Shown: one piece after another, positions 16,562 through 26,029 of the stretch
Layout of the letters: each line of letters opens with the position of its first letter
Numbering within the stretch: the first letter of the stretch is position 1
From: Ahrensia sp.
GTDB taxonomy: Bacteria; Pseudomonadota; Alphaproteobacteria; Rhizobiales; Rhizobiaceae
NCBI GenBank assembly: GCA_002706335.1
Contig: PAKZ01000035.1
Coordinates: 62,001-126,000 of the forward strand
Direction of reading: 5' to 3'
Length of the DNA: 64,000 nt
Notes under the pieces: generated by a model
What the model was told of the DNA's origin: nothing
Database searches by the model: none
The model's input: the letters and a program-made list of their open reading frames with translations, nothing else
Program-made: the position numbers and the translations under genes

Positions 16562-16680
16562 TTCGAACTTCAGCAAAACTGTGCATGGTTTTTTGTCCGT
16601 GCAAAACGAATCCTTACCCAGACGACGCTGACGTTTCGTTTGCCGGCGGGTGAGCGCTGCTGGATCAGCTGAACCGTCAT

Positions 16681-17586
16681 TCAAACCGCGTCCCCGGAGC
16701 CGGAAAGCGCATTGCGGCAGGCATCCGCGAAATCATGTGCGAGTTCCGCGCGCTTGGTGCGGGAGGGATAGACCACCAGAAACCGGTGCTCGATTCCGAT
16801 CTTGAAGGGCGTGATCGCGATGTCGTTGCGCGGAACGGCGTCGGCCAGCCAGCGCGGCACGATCGCGGTTCCGAACCCTTCGGCGGCGAAACCGCATGCG
16901 GATTCGACGGACTGCGTCTCCACCGAGACGCGCGGCGCGATGCCTTCGCGACGGAAGGCCACGTCGATCTCGTTGCGCCATGGCCGCCCGCGCCCGATCA
17001 TGACCAGCGGCTCATGCGCGAGATCCTTCGTCGAGAGCGATTTCTTGCGGGCGAGCGGACTGTCCGCCGGCGTCACCGCGACGAGGCCGCTGACGCAAAT
17101 ATCCACCGATTCGACCCCCGGCACGAGCAATGGCGCCTTGGCTATGCCGAGATCGACCTCGCGCGCCGCCACCAGTCCGACAATGCGCTCGTAATTGCCC
17201 AGATGCACGATCAGTCGCAACCGGGGATGCGCCGAGGTCAGCTTGCGCAGGGCGCGCGGCAGGTAGGTCGCGGCGGAAGAGTAAGGCGCGGCCACGCGCA
17301 GCAATCCGCGTTCGAGGCCGCGAATGTCCTTGGCGAGGTTGATTACCCTGTCGAGGCCGTCGAAGGCGTGGCTTGCCTCCTCGTAGAGCATCAGCGCCGT
17401 CTCGGTGGGCCGCATCCGGCCGTTCTCGCGGATGAACAGCGTCAGCGACAGTTCGGATTCGAGCCGTGCGATTTGCTGGCTGACCGCCGGCTGCGAGAGG
17501 CCGATCTGCCGCGAGGCACGCGTCGCGCTGCCCGCCTCGATCAGGGCACAGAACACTTCCAGGCCGCGCATGAGTGAGGTCGCCAT
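16681..17586 (-). CDS. LysR-family transcriptional regulator
   Basis: 301 residues. The N-terminal winged helix-turn-helix (residues 1-60) reads GLEVFCALIEAGSATRASRQ and then LSQPAVSQQIARLE, a standard LysR DNA-reading helix, followed by a two-lobed effector-binding domain from about 90. It diverges from the peptide-transporter operon across about 100 bp that hold a LysR-type T-N11-A motif, so it probably controls that operon and itself. The inducer may be an imported compound or its degradation product. The start used is the first ATG; a second, five codons in, is possible. Confidence 0.92.
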   Translation of the reverse strand: MATSLMRGLEVFCALIEAGSATRASRQIGLSQPAVSQQIARLESELSLTLFIRENGRMRPTETALMLYEEASHAFDGLDRVINLAKDIRGLERGLLRVAAPYSSAATYLPRALRKLTSAHPRLRLIVHLGNYERIVGLVAAREVDLGIAKAPLLVPGVESVDICVSGLVAVTPADSPLARKKSLSTKDLAHEPLVMIGRGRPWRNEIDVAFRREGIAPRVSVETQSVESACGFAAEGFGTAIVPRWLADAVPRNDIAITPFKIGIEHRFLVVYPSRTKRAELAHDFADACRNALSGSGDAV

Positions 17587-17589
17587 CCT

Positions 17590-17604
17590 ATAACATTGGC
17601 TTAT
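17590..17604. promoter_or_regulatory. LysR-type box (ATAA-N7-TTAT)
   Basis: ATAA and TTAT face each other across seven bases, fitting the T-N11-A pattern bound by LysR proteins. It lies immediately before the LysR start codon and within the divergent promoter region, fitting autoregulation. Confidence 0.5.
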
Positions 17605-17689
17605 GGAATGGCCGCCCGCAACAATAAGATTGTCGCTCCCGGCGACGCGTGCCTAACTCGCCCGATCGGATGGGCCGGCGGGTGGAGCA

Positions 17690-18664
17690 ATGGCTGTATT
17701 TTTTCTGAGACGTTTCCTGCAGACCGTCGTGGTCCTGCTGCTCGTCTCACTGGTTGTCTTCCTCGGCCTCTATGCGATTGGCAACCCGGCAGAGATCCTG
17801 CTGCCCGATGACGCGACGGCGGCGGAACGCGACGCGGCCATCCGGTCGCTCGGCCTCGACAAGCCAATCTGGGTGCAATACGGCGTCTTCCTCGCCAATG
17901 CCCTGACCGGCGACCTGGGCACCTCCTTCGTCTACAATACCCCGTCGATCACACTGATCCTGCAGCGCTTTCCGGCCACTCTGGAACTTGCCCTTTCAGC
18001 CTTGTTTATCGCGATCGCGATCGGCGCCCCTCTGGGCCTTTACGCCGGCCTCAGGCCCGGCACGCGACTGGACCGCGCCATCGTCACCGGCTCGATCCTT
18101 GGCTTCTCGCTGCCGAATTTCTGGCAGGGGCTGATGCTGATCCTGATCTTCTCCATCGGGCTGGGCTGGTTGCCCTCCAGCGGGCGCGGCGAGACCGGCA
18201 CGATCTTCGGCATAGAGACGAGCTTCGCCACCTGGGACGGCATCCGGCACCTGATCCTCCCGGCGACCAATCTCGCCCTTTTCAAACTCGCGCTGGTGAT
18301 CCGGCTGACGCGCGCCCAGGTCCGCGAGACAATGCCGCTCGACTTCGTCAAGTTCGCCCGCGCCAAGGGCGTGAGCGAGCGCCGCATCCTTGGCGTGCAC
18401 GTGTCCAAGACCATCGCCGCGCCGATCGTCACCGTTCTCGGCATGGAACTTGGATCGGTGATCGCCTTCGCCGTGATCACGGAATCGATCTTCGCATGGC
18501 CCGGCATGGGCAAGCTGATCATCGATTCCATCAACCGGCTCGATCGCCCGGTCGTCGCCGCCTACCTGCTGGTCATCACCTTCATGTTCATCATGATCAA
18601 CCTCGTCGTCGATCTGCTCTACACGGTGCTCGATCCGCGCGTGCGGCTGGGAGGCCGGACATGA
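17690..18664 (+). CDS. Oligopeptide-type ABC permease, DppB/OppB family
   Basis: First inner-membrane permease of a peptide/opine-type importer, 324 residues with about six membrane segments. The start MAVFFLRRFLQTVVVLLLVSL and the following GDLGTSFVYN are standard for DppB-like proteins, and the EAA-type loop is present near DFVKFARAKGVSERRILGVH. GGTGGAG precedes the ATG. It opens a seven-gene plus-strand operon and overlaps the next permease by four bases (ATGA). Confidence 0.93.
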   Translation: MAVFFLRRFLQTVVVLLLVSLVVFLGLYAIGNPAEILLPDDATAAERDAAIRSLGLDKPIWVQYGVFLANALTGDLGTSFVYNTPSITLILQRFPATLELALSALFIAIAIGAPLGLYAGLRPGTRLDRAIVTGSILGFSLPNFWQGLMLILIFSIGLGWLPSSGRGETGTIFGIETSFATWDGIRHLILPATNLALFKLALVIRLTRAQVRETMPLDFVKFARAKGVSERRILGVHVSKTIAAPIVTVLGMELGSVIAFAVITESIFAWPGMGKLIIDSINRLDRPVVAAYLLVITFMFIMINLVVDLLYTVLDPRVRLGGRT

Positions 18665-19563
18665 CCGCGCTCGAGACCTCGCGGGTCGCCACGCCGTCGC
18701 GCTGGCGTCCGGTCCTGCGCGAATTCTCGGAGAGCCCCGGAGCCGTGATCGCGCTCGCCATCTGCGTCCTCTTGCTCTTCGCCGCCGTCTTCGGTCCCTG
18801 GCTCGCGCCGCAGAACCCCTACGATCTCGCCGAGATCAGTTTCTTCGATAGCCGCCTGCCGCCCCTCTCGACTTCGCCGGACGGCCACTTCTACCTGCTC
18901 GGAACCGATAATCAGGGCCGCGACATGTTCTCGGCCATGCTCTACGGACTGCGCACCAGCCTGTTCGTCGGCGTCGCGTCGGGTGTTCTCGCCATCGCCA
19001 TCGGCGTCTCGCTCGGCCTCATCGCCGCCTATGCCGGCGGCGCGTTCGATGCGTTCCTGATGCGCTTCGTCGACTTCATGCTCGGCTTCCCGTCCATCCT
19101 CGTCGCGCTGATGATGCTCGCCATTCTCGGCCAGGGAACGGAAAAGGTCATCCTCGCCCTCGTCGTCGTGCAATGGGCCTATTTCGCCCGCGCCGTGCGC
19201 GCCACCGCGCTCAGCGAGCGATCCAAGGAATACATCGAAGCGGCGCGGTCGCTCGGCCTCGGCCACGCCCGTATCGTCTTCGGCCATCTCGCGCCCAACT
19301 GCATGCCGCCGGTGATCGTGATCGGCACGATGCAGATCGCCAGCGCCATCTCGGCGGAAGCGACGCTCTCCTTTCTCGGCCTCGGATTGCCGATCACCGA
19401 ACCCTCGCTCGGCCTGCTGATCTCGAACGGCTTCAACGTCATGCTGGCCGGTCTCTACTGGATCAGCGTGTTCCCGGGCCTGCTGCTCCTCGTGTTGATC
19501 TTCGCGATCAACATCGTCGGCGACCGGCTGCGCGAAGTTCTGAACCCGAGGAACGCCCGATGA
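18661..19563 (+). CDS. Oligopeptide-type ABC permease, DppC/OppC family
   Basis: Second permease, 300 residues. A cytoplasmic N-terminus is followed by a membrane helix (VIALAICVLLLFAAVFGPWLA), a periplasmic part with LLGTDNQGRDMFSAMLYG, the family hallmark, and a C-terminal permease domain with its EAA loop at YIEAARSLGLGHARIVFGH. The ATG at 18661 gives the ATGA overlap with the previous gene; the longer frame upstream is a shadow of that gene. Confidence 0.93.
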   Translation: MTALETSRVATPSRWRPVLREFSESPGAVIALAICVLLLFAAVFGPWLAPQNPYDLAEISFFDSRLPPLSTSPDGHFYLLGTDNQGRDMFSAMLYGLRTSLFVGVASGVLAIAIGVSLGLIAAYAGGAFDAFLMRFVDFMLGFPSILVALMMLAILGQGTEKVILALVVVQWAYFARAVRATALSERSKEYIEAARSLGLGHARIVFGHLAPNCMPPVIVIGTMQIASAISAEATLSFLGLGLPITEPSLGLLISNGFNVMLAGLYWISVFPGLLLLVLIFAINIVGDRLREVLNPRNAR

Positions 19564-20537
19564 GCGCGCTGCTCGAAGTCGAGGGACTGAAAACCCACTT
19601 CTTCACCCGCGCCGGTGTGGTGAAGGCGGTCGACGGTGTCAGCTTCTCGCTTGCCGAGGGCGAAGTGCTGGGTCTCGTCGGCGAATCGGGCTCCGGCAAG
19701 ACGGTCGCGAACTTCTCGATCCTCGGCCTGGTCGATCCGCCGGGCCGCGTTGTCGAGGGATCGATCCGCTTTCGCGGCGAAGATCTCGTCGGCGCGCCGA
19801 TCTCCCGGATGCGCAAGCTGCGCGGCCGCGACATCGCGATGATCTTCCAGGATCCGATGATGACGCTGACGCCGGTTCTGCGCATCGAGACCCAGATGGT
19901 CGAGACGGTTCTCGCGCATGAGAAGGTGTCGGCCAAGGCCGCCCGCGACCGCGCCATCGACGTGCTCGCCCGCGTTGGCATCCCCTCGCCCGCGGAACGC
20001 ATCCGCGCTTATCCGCACCAGTTTTCCGGCGGCATGCGCCAGCGCGTCGCCATCGCGATCGCGCTTCTGCACAAGCCGGCCCTGATCCTTGCCGACGAGC
20101 CGACAACCGCGCTCGACGTCACGATACAGGGCCAGATCATCGCCGAAATGCAGAAACTCGTCGCCGAAACCGGCGCCGCGATGATCTGGGTCAGCCATGA
20201 CCTGGCAGTCGTCGAGACCATCGCCGACAAGATCGCGGTCATGTATGCGGGCCGCATCGTCGAATATGGCCGCTCCGGAGACGTCATCGGACAGCCCGCG
20301 CATCCCTACGCCCGGGGCCTGCTCGACTCGATCCCGAGCCGCACGACGCCCGGCCAGCACCTGAATCAGATCCCCGGCATGGCGCCCTCGGTCCTGCATC
20401 TGCCGCCCGGCTGCGCCTTCCAGCCGCGCTGCCGCTTCGCCGACGCGGCCTGCGCTGTACCGCCTCCGATCGTCGACACCGGAGAAGACCGTTGGGCCCG
20501 TTGCGTGCGCCCGCTCGCGCCCGAGGCCGCGCTATGA
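19560..20537 (+). CDS. Oligopeptide-type ABC ATPase, DppD/OppD family
   Basis: 325 residues. Walker A GESGSGKT, signature FSGGMRQRVAIAIAL and Walker B LILADEPTTALDVT are intact, so it should hydrolyse ATP. The C-terminus carries the oligopeptide-ATPase extension with PPGCAFQPRCRFADAAC, whose cysteines are conserved in this family. The start overlaps the previous stop as ATGA. Confidence 0.93.
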   Translation: MSALLEVEGLKTHFFTRAGVVKAVDGVSFSLAEGEVLGLVGESGSGKTVANFSILGLVDPPGRVVEGSIRFRGEDLVGAPISRMRKLRGRDIAMIFQDPMMTLTPVLRIETQMVETVLAHEKVSAKAARDRAIDVLARVGIPSPAERIRAYPHQFSGGMRQRVAIAIALLHKPALILADEPTTALDVTIQGQIIAEMQKLVAETGAAMIWVSHDLAVVETIADKIAVMYAGRIVEYGRSGDVIGQPAHPYARGLLDSIPSRTTPGQHLNQIPGMAPSVLHLPPGCAFQPRCRFADAACAVPPPIVDTGEDRWARCVRPLAPEAAL

Positions 20538-21532
20538 CCCCGAGACCGCCCCATGTCGCGCTCGAGCGCGTTTCCAAAGTATTCACCCGCAAGCCCGACT
20601 TTGCCGAACGCATCGCCATCTCGCTCGGTTGGCCGGAACCACCGATCGTACGCGCCGTCGACGGCGTTTCGCTCGCCGTCGATCATGGCGAGGCGCTTGG
20701 TCTCGTGGGAGAATCGGGCTGTGGAAAGTCCACGCTCGGACGCATCGTGGCCGGGGTGCATGCCAAGTCCGGTGGCCGGTTCGAGTTCGAGGGCCGGGAG
20801 GAAGCCGACTGGTCGACCGCCGAAGCCAAACGAGCACGGCTCGACATCCAGATGATCTTCCAGGATCCGATGTCGTCACTCAATCCGCGCAAGCGCATCG
20901 CCGACATCATCGGCGAAGCCCCGGTCGTGCACGGCCTCGTACAGGCGCGCGACCGCGAGGACGCCGTTGCCGCGCTGATGCGCGAAGTCGGGCTCGATCC
21001 CGACTATGCGCGCCGCTTTCCACACCAGTTCTCCGGCGGCCAGCGCCAGCGCATAGGCATCGCCCGCGCTTTGGCGGTCCAACCGAAGTTCCTCGTCTGC
21101 GACGAGGCGGTCGCCGCCCTCGACGTCTCGATTCAGGCGCAGGTGCTCAACCTCTTCATGGACCTGCGCGAGCGGCGTGGCCTGACTTATCTCTTTATCA
21201 GCCACGATCTCGGCGTCATCGAGCATCTCACCGACCGTGTGGCGATCATGTATCTCGGCCGGATCGTCGAGGTCGGTCCGACGCGTGAGATCTTTGCAGG
21301 GCCTGCCCATCCCTACACACAGGCATTGCTCGAGGAGGCTCCGCGCATCGGACGCGGACGGCGGGTCTATGCACCGCTGAAGGGCGAACTGCCCTCGCCT
21401 CTCGCCCCGCCGCCCGGTTGCCGTTTCCACACGCGCTGTCCGTACGTCATGCCGGTCTGCAAGATCGAGGCGCCGGAGCTCAAGCAGATTGCCGCAGGGA
21501 GGATCGCGGCATGTCATCTGAACGACAAATGA
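20534..21532 (+). CDS. Oligopeptide-type ABC ATPase, DppF/OppF family
   Basis: 332 residues, the partner ATPase. Walker A GESGCGKST, signature FSGGQRQRIGIARALA and Walker B LVCDEAVAALDVS are present; an alanine replaces the usual S in DEAVSALD, which is tolerated in relatives. It has the C-terminal PPGCRFHTRCPYVMPVC extension. The ATG overlaps the previous stop. A 40-residue N-terminal stretch before VRAVDGVSL is the usual DppF insertion. Confidence 0.92.
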   Translation: MTPRPPHVALERVSKVFTRKPDFAERIAISLGWPEPPIVRAVDGVSLAVDHGEALGLVGESGCGKSTLGRIVAGVHAKSGGRFEFEGREEADWSTAEAKRARLDIQMIFQDPMSSLNPRKRIADIIGEAPVVHGLVQARDREDAVAALMREVGLDPDYARRFPHQFSGGQRQRIGIARALAVQPKFLVCDEAVAALDVSIQAQVLNLFMDLRERRGLTYLFISHDLGVIEHLTDRVAIMYLGRIVEVGPTREIFAGPAHPYTQALLEEAPRIGRGRRVYAPLKGELPSPLAPPPGCRFHTRCPYVMPVCKIEAPELKQIAAGRIAACHLNDK

Positions 21533-21548
21533 AACCAGGAGGTCGCAC

Positions 21549-23117
21549 ATGAGAATCCTTAAGACACTTGCACTGACGATGGCGCTCGCGCTGTCGGTCG
21601 CGCCATCCATGGCGCAGGAACTGACGATCGGCCGTGGCAATGAGCCCCAGTCGATCGACCCGCAATTCTCGCGCACCGGTCCCAACCAGATGACCGCGCT
21701 GCACATGTTCGACCGCCTGACGACGACGGACAAGAATGTTCGGGTCAAGCCGGCACTCGCCGAGAGCTGGGAAAACGTCGATCCCAACACCTGGATTGTC
21801 CATCTGCGCGAGAACGTGAAATTTCACGACGGCTCGCCCCTGACCGCCGAGGACGTGGTCTACTCGCTCAAGCGCGCGCCCGATGTGCCGAACTCGCCGG
21901 CCTCTTTCGGCGGATCGGTCGCCGACATCGAATCGATGGAGATCATCGACGATCACACGATCCGCTTCACCTCCAAGACGCCGTCGCCGCTCTTCGTGCA
22001 GAACATCGGCACAGTCTACATCGTCTCCAAGGCGGCAACCGAGGGCAAGTCCAACGAGGACTTCAATTCGGGCGCCGCGGCCATCGGCACCGGCCCCTAC
22101 AAGTTCGTCTCCTGGGAGCCGGGCGACAAGCTCGTCCTGGAACGCAATGACGATTACTGGGGCGACAAGCCCGCTTACGAGAAAGTCACGATGCGCTTCT
22201 TGTCCAATGACGCCGCGCGGGTTGCCGCCCTGCTGTCGGGCGCCGTCGACCTGATCGACATCGTGCCGCCGGCCGACCTGCCCTCGCTGCGCGCAAATTC
22301 GGATATCACGGTCTACGACACGCCGACCGTGCGCCTGATCTACCTGGCTCTCAACCAGCAGGACGACGCACCGTACATCACCGATCTCGACGGCAAGCCC
22401 CTTGCCGAGAACCCGTTCAAGGACGCCCGTGTCCGCAAGGCGGTGTCTCTGATGATCGACCGGCAGGCAATCATCGACCGCCTGCTCTACGGCGCCGGCG
22501 AGGCCGCAAGCCAGATCGTTCCCGAAGGCGTTTTCGGCTTCAATCCGGACATCGCCGTACCGCAGGTCGATATCGACCAGGCGAAGGCGTTGCTCGCCGA
22601 GGCCGGCTATCCCGACGGGTTCGGCATCACCGTTCACTCGTCCAACGACCGTTTCAGCCAGGACGCGGAACTCGCACAGGTTCTCGGCCAGTTCCTCGCG
22701 CGTGGCGGTCTGAAGGTGAACGGCGTCGAGACGCTACCCTACTCGGTCTATTCCAAGGATGCCGGCAAGAACGCCTATGGCGCGTTCGTCTTCTCCTACG
22801 GCAATTCGACCGGCGAATCCTCGCGCGGACTGCTCAGCGCCCTTCATACCTATGACAAGGAGGCCAATCTCGGCACGCTGAACCGTTTCCGCTACTCCAA
22901 TCCGGCCTTCGACAAGGCCGTGGAGGACGCCGCGCAGATCTTCAACGACGACGAGCGCGAAGCCGCCCTGCAGAAGGCAGCCGCCATTGCCGCCGAGGAC
23001 ACCGCCGTGGTGCCGCTCTATTTCCAGGCGCTCAGCTGGGCCTCGAAGAACGGCATCGAATACGAACCGCGGCGCGACGAACGCACCCTCGCCATGGGCG
23101 CGAAGCCGGCCAACTGA
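21549..23117 (+). CDS. Peptide/nickel-type solute-binding protein (SBP family 5)
   Basis: 522 residues. It starts with the signal peptide MRILKTLALTMALALSVAPSMAQ, and the mature protein begins with ELTIGRGNEPQSIDP as in DppA/OppA. LRENVKFHDGSPLTAEDVVYSL is the family signature. AGGAGG lies just before the ATG. It is the periplasmic receptor of the importer encoded before it, and the only gene in that operon with a real intergenic gap upstream. The ligand is unknown; the hydrolase encoded next suggests a peptide, ester or amide-bearing compound. Confidence 0.92.
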   Translation: MRILKTLALTMALALSVAPSMAQELTIGRGNEPQSIDPQFSRTGPNQMTALHMFDRLTTTDKNVRVKPALAESWENVDPNTWIVHLRENVKFHDGSPLTAEDVVYSLKRAPDVPNSPASFGGSVADIESMEIIDDHTIRFTSKTPSPLFVQNIGTVYIVSKAATEGKSNEDFNSGAAAIGTGPYKFVSWEPGDKLVLERNDDYWGDKPAYEKVTMRFLSNDAARVAALLSGAVDLIDIVPPADLPSLRANSDITVYDTPTVRLIYLALNQQDDAPYITDLDGKPLAENPFKDARVRKAVSLMIDRQAIIDRLLYGAGEAASQIVPEGVFGFNPDIAVPQVDIDQAKALLAEAGYPDGFGITVHSSNDRFSQDAELAQVLGQFLARGGLKVNGVETLPYSVYSKDAGKNAYGAFVFSYGNSTGESSRGLLSALHTYDKEANLGTLNRFRYSNPAFDKAVEDAAQIFNDDEREAALQKAAAIAAEDTAVVPLYFQALSWASKNGIEYEPRRDERTLAMGAKPAN

Positions 23118-24964
23118 TGACAGCGCACGAGACCATCATGGACTACATCATCTTGCGGGACGTGATGGTCCCGATTCGCGACGGCGTTCGTCTTGCGACG
23201 GACGTCACGCTGCCTGCCCGGGCGGGTAAACCCCTGCCCGGCGCCTTTCCGACAATTCTGCACAGGACGCCTTACGACAAATCCGCCGCCCGCCTCAGCG
23301 AGGTGACCGTGACCCGGCGCGAGCCGAAGACCAACGGCCAGATCGCCATCGAACTCGCCAAGGCGGGTTATGCGGTGATGATGCAGGACTGCAGGGGCCG
23401 CCACGGCTCCGAAGGCGTGTTCCAGAAATATATCGGCGAGGGCGAAGACGGTTACGACACGCTCGCCTGGGCGCGAGAACAGGACTGGTGCAACGGCGAC
23501 TTCGGCACATTCGGGCTTTCCTACTCCGCCCATGTGCAGACAGCGCTCGCCATTTTACGCCCCGAGGGGCTGAAGACGATGTTCCTCGATTCCGGCGGCT
23601 TCTGGAACGCCTACCAGGGCGGCGTCCGCCGCGGCGGCGCATTCGAACTCAAACAGGTCACATGGGCCTACAAACATGCCCGGCTCAGCCCGGCGGCAAG
23701 CGATCCACTGGTCGCCGCAGCACTCGGCGCGGAGAACATCTCCGACTGGTTCAAGGCAATGCCATGGCGACGTGGCCTGTCGCCGCTCCGCCACGCGCCC
23801 GAATACGAGAACTACCTCTTCGACCAGTGGGAACGCGGCGCATTCGACGCGTTCTGGCAGAAGTCCGAACTCTACAGCGCGCCCCACTACGAAACCCTGG
23901 CCCGCTATCCGACGTTCCTCATCTGCGGCTGGTACGACCCCTATGCCGAGACAATGCTCGAGCACTACAAGGGTCTGCGCGCGGCTGGCGGCGAGGCCGA
24001 ACTGGTGATGGGCCCGTGGCTGCACGGCCGGCGCAGCCAGACGCACGCAGGCGATGTCGATTTCGGCCCGTCTTCGGTCCTCGATCGCCAGATCGCGCCG
24101 GACTATGACAGCCTGCGCCTCGCATGGTTCGACAGCCGGCTGAAATCGGCCGAAAGCGGCGCCCGACCGTCGGCCGCGAAATGGTTCTGCATGGGCGGCG
24201 GCGACGGTCGCCGCGACAGCGCCGGACACCGCATGCATGGCGGACAATGGCGCGAAGACGCACACTGGCCGCCTTCCTTCACGCAGCCCTTCTCGTTTCA
24301 CCTGACGGGCGACGGAGGCCTCCAGCCTGCCGAAGCGCAACCCGCGCGGATCGACTACCAGACCGATCCCGCAAATCCGGTCCCGACGATCGGCGGCGCC
24401 ATCACCTCCGGCGAACCGGTCATGGAGGGCGGTGCCTTCGACCAGGTCGTGACGCCGGCTACCTTCGGGGCGAGCGCCCCCTACCTGCCGCTCGCGGCGC
24501 GCTCCGATGTGCTGGTCTTTGCCTCCGAACCGCTGGAGCGGGACTTCGAAATCGCCGGGCCCGTGGAATTGCATCTGACCCTTTCGACGGATGCGCCGGA
24601 TGCCGACGTGACCATCAAGCTGATCGACTGGGCGCCCCCCAGCGAGGACTATCCCGCCGGCTACGCGATGAACCTGACCGACGGCATCCTGCGGCTGCGT
24701 TATCGAGACGACTGGGCGGCCCCGAAGATGATGCGCGAAGGCGAGAAGACGGCGGTCACGGTGGCGGCGACACCCGTGGCCAACCTGTTCAAGGCCGGGC
24801 ACCGCATCAGGCTCGACATCGCCGGGTCGAATTTTCCGCGCTTCGACGTCAACCCGCAAAGCGGAGAGCCGGAGGGCGGCGGGCGCTGCCGGCGGATCGC
24901 GACGACATCGCTTCACCTGGGCGGTCCGGACGGCGCGCGCCTGGTCCTGCACGCGGCCCGCTGA
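23117..24964 (+). CDS. CocE/NonD-family hydrolase (X-Pro dipeptidyl-peptidase-like)
   Basis: 615 residues. The N-terminal alpha/beta-hydrolase domain begins YIILRDVMVPIRDGVRLATD and carries the nucleophile motif FGLSYSAHVQ (GxSYxx, with Ala in place of the usual last Gly), with GPWLHG contributing the catalytic histidine region. The C-terminal half is the jelly-roll domain of the family (LDIAGSNFPRFDVNPQSG). Members cleave esters, acylated drugs or X-Pro peptides. No signal peptide is seen, so it acts in the cytoplasm. It overlaps the binding-protein stop (TGATG), which ties it to the importer: it probably opens the imported substrate. Confidence 0.88.
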   Translation: MTAHETIMDYIILRDVMVPIRDGVRLATDVTLPARAGKPLPGAFPTILHRTPYDKSAARLSEVTVTRREPKTNGQIAIELAKAGYAVMMQDCRGRHGSEGVFQKYIGEGEDGYDTLAWAREQDWCNGDFGTFGLSYSAHVQTALAILRPEGLKTMFLDSGGFWNAYQGGVRRGGAFELKQVTWAYKHARLSPAASDPLVAAALGAENISDWFKAMPWRRGLSPLRHAPEYENYLFDQWERGAFDAFWQKSELYSAPHYETLARYPTFLICGWYDPYAETMLEHYKGLRAAGGEAELVMGPWLHGRRSQTHAGDVDFGPSSVLDRQIAPDYDSLRLAWFDSRLKSAESGARPSAAKWFCMGGGDGRRDSAGHRMHGGQWREDAHWPPSFTQPFSFHLTGDGGLQPAEAQPARIDYQTDPANPVPTIGGAITSGEPVMEGGAFDQVVTPATFGASAPYLPLAARSDVLVFASEPLERDFEIAGPVELHLTLSTDAPDADVTIKLIDWAPPSEDYPAGYAMNLTDGILRLRYRDDWAAPKMMREGEKTAVTVAATPVANLFKAGHRIRLDIAGSNFPRFDVNPQSGEPEGGGRCRRIATTSLHLGGPDGARLVLHAAR

Positions 24965-25992
24965 TGCGGATCGTCGCTTTCGGCCAGGCGGTCATTCACG
25001 AGCCGGTCGACTGGCCGCAAGACATGCGGGACGCCGCCGCGGGAGCGTATGCCGCGATCTGCAATTTCGAAGGTTGCCTGCCGCCTGCCGGGGCGTGGCC
25101 GGTGAAGCGCAAGACGGTTCACCCGGCGCATGAAGACGCGCTGGCGATGCTTGGATCCCTGGGCATCACCCATCTCGCGCTCGCCAACAACCACGCCTGG
25201 GACTACGGCCATGCCGGTATCGTCAACACGCGCGCGGCCGTGGCAGATGCCGGCTTCGCGGCCGCCGGCGCGGGATCGACCCTGAAGGAAGCGGCGGCCC
25301 CGGCCATTCTCAACGGTTTGGCCCTGATCGCCGCCGATTGCGGCCCGACACCCGACTGGGCGATTGCCGGCGCATCGACACCCGGCATCAATCCGCTGCG
25401 CATGAACCGCACCATCGGACTGCCGCATAGCGACATCGAACGCCTGCGCGAGATCGTGCGGGAAACCGGAGAAGCGGATCTGCGCCGGTTGCGGCAAGAC
25501 ATTGGCTATGACCGGCCTGCGGAAGGCGAGCAATTCTATCACCTCGCCATAGAGGAAGCGGAGTCTCCCCGCGAGATCTGGCGATGCGACGAAAACGATT
25601 TCGAGCGCTTGGCGGAAAGCATCTCCACAGCGCGGCAACAAGCTTCGAAGACCGTCGTCGCCCTCCATTACCATCACTGGGCCAGCGACTGGAGCCGTCC
25701 CCCGGACTGGTTCGTTCCACTCGCCCACCGCATCGCAGAGGCCGGCGCCGACGCCGTCATCGGCACCGGACCGCCATTTCTCTACGATGCGATCATCCTC
25801 GACGGCGCCGCTATCGCACCGAGTCTCGGCAATCTCGTATTTCACACCGCCCGGGGAGATAAATATGATCGCCTCGGACATCCCGTCTGGAAGGGAGGCA
25901 TCCTCGTATTCGACGGGGAGCGCTGGTCGCTGCGCCCCGCGAATGTCCCGCGCCCCGCATGCCACGCGGCAAGAGAGACACTGGATCGCTGA
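24964..25992 (+). CDS. CapA-like metallophosphatase-fold protein
   Basis: 342 residues, starting MRIVAFGQAVIHEPVDW at an ATG that overlaps the hydrolase stop. The line LALANNHAWDYGHAGIVNT is the NNHxxDxG motif of CapA/PgsA proteins, and NFEGCLPP resembles their NLExxL motif. The second histidine motif is divergent (LHYHHWASDW instead of HWGxE) and the IxGHHPH motif reads IGTGPPFLY, so metal binding may differ from true CapA. No signal or membrane anchor is present, unlike poly-gamma-glutamate synthesis proteins. Its place as last gene of an import/hydrolase operon suggests a catabolic hydrolase acting on an amide or phosphate of the imported compound. This is inferred. Confidence 0.75.
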   Translation: MRIVAFGQAVIHEPVDWPQDMRDAAAGAYAAICNFEGCLPPAGAWPVKRKTVHPAHEDALAMLGSLGITHLALANNHAWDYGHAGIVNTRAAVADAGFAAAGAGSTLKEAAAPAILNGLALIAADCGPTPDWAIAGASTPGINPLRMNRTIGLPHSDIERLREIVRETGEADLRRLRQDIGYDRPAEGEQFYHLAIEEAESPREIWRCDENDFERLAESISTARQQASKTVVALHYHHWASDWSRPPDWFVPLAHRIAEAGADAVIGTGPPFLYDAIILDGAAIAPSLGNLVFHTARGDKYDRLGHPVWKGGILVFDGERWSLRPANVPRPACHAARETLDR

Positions 25993-26029
25993 GCGCCCCG
26001 GGGAAACGGCGCCATTATCCTCGGCCGCA

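Larger units (their letters stand above)
15692..16680. other. Gene-poor tract at the right end of the island
   Basis: About 1 kb without a credible protein gene. It contains two tRNA-Arg-like half genes facing outward (15751-15790 minus, 15876-15917 plus) and an isolated tRNA/tmRNA-like 3' end with CCA (16534-16561). Open frames here are short, interrupted and resemble nothing I know. The ordinary operon region resumes at the LysR gene that ends at 16681. Confidence 0.6.

Noticed and set aside
24124-24963. N-terminal extension of the CapA-like frame into the hydrolase gene
   Set aside because: It is an antifamily Arg-rich reading of the hydrolase. The ATG at 24964 gives a clean start and overlaps the previous stop.
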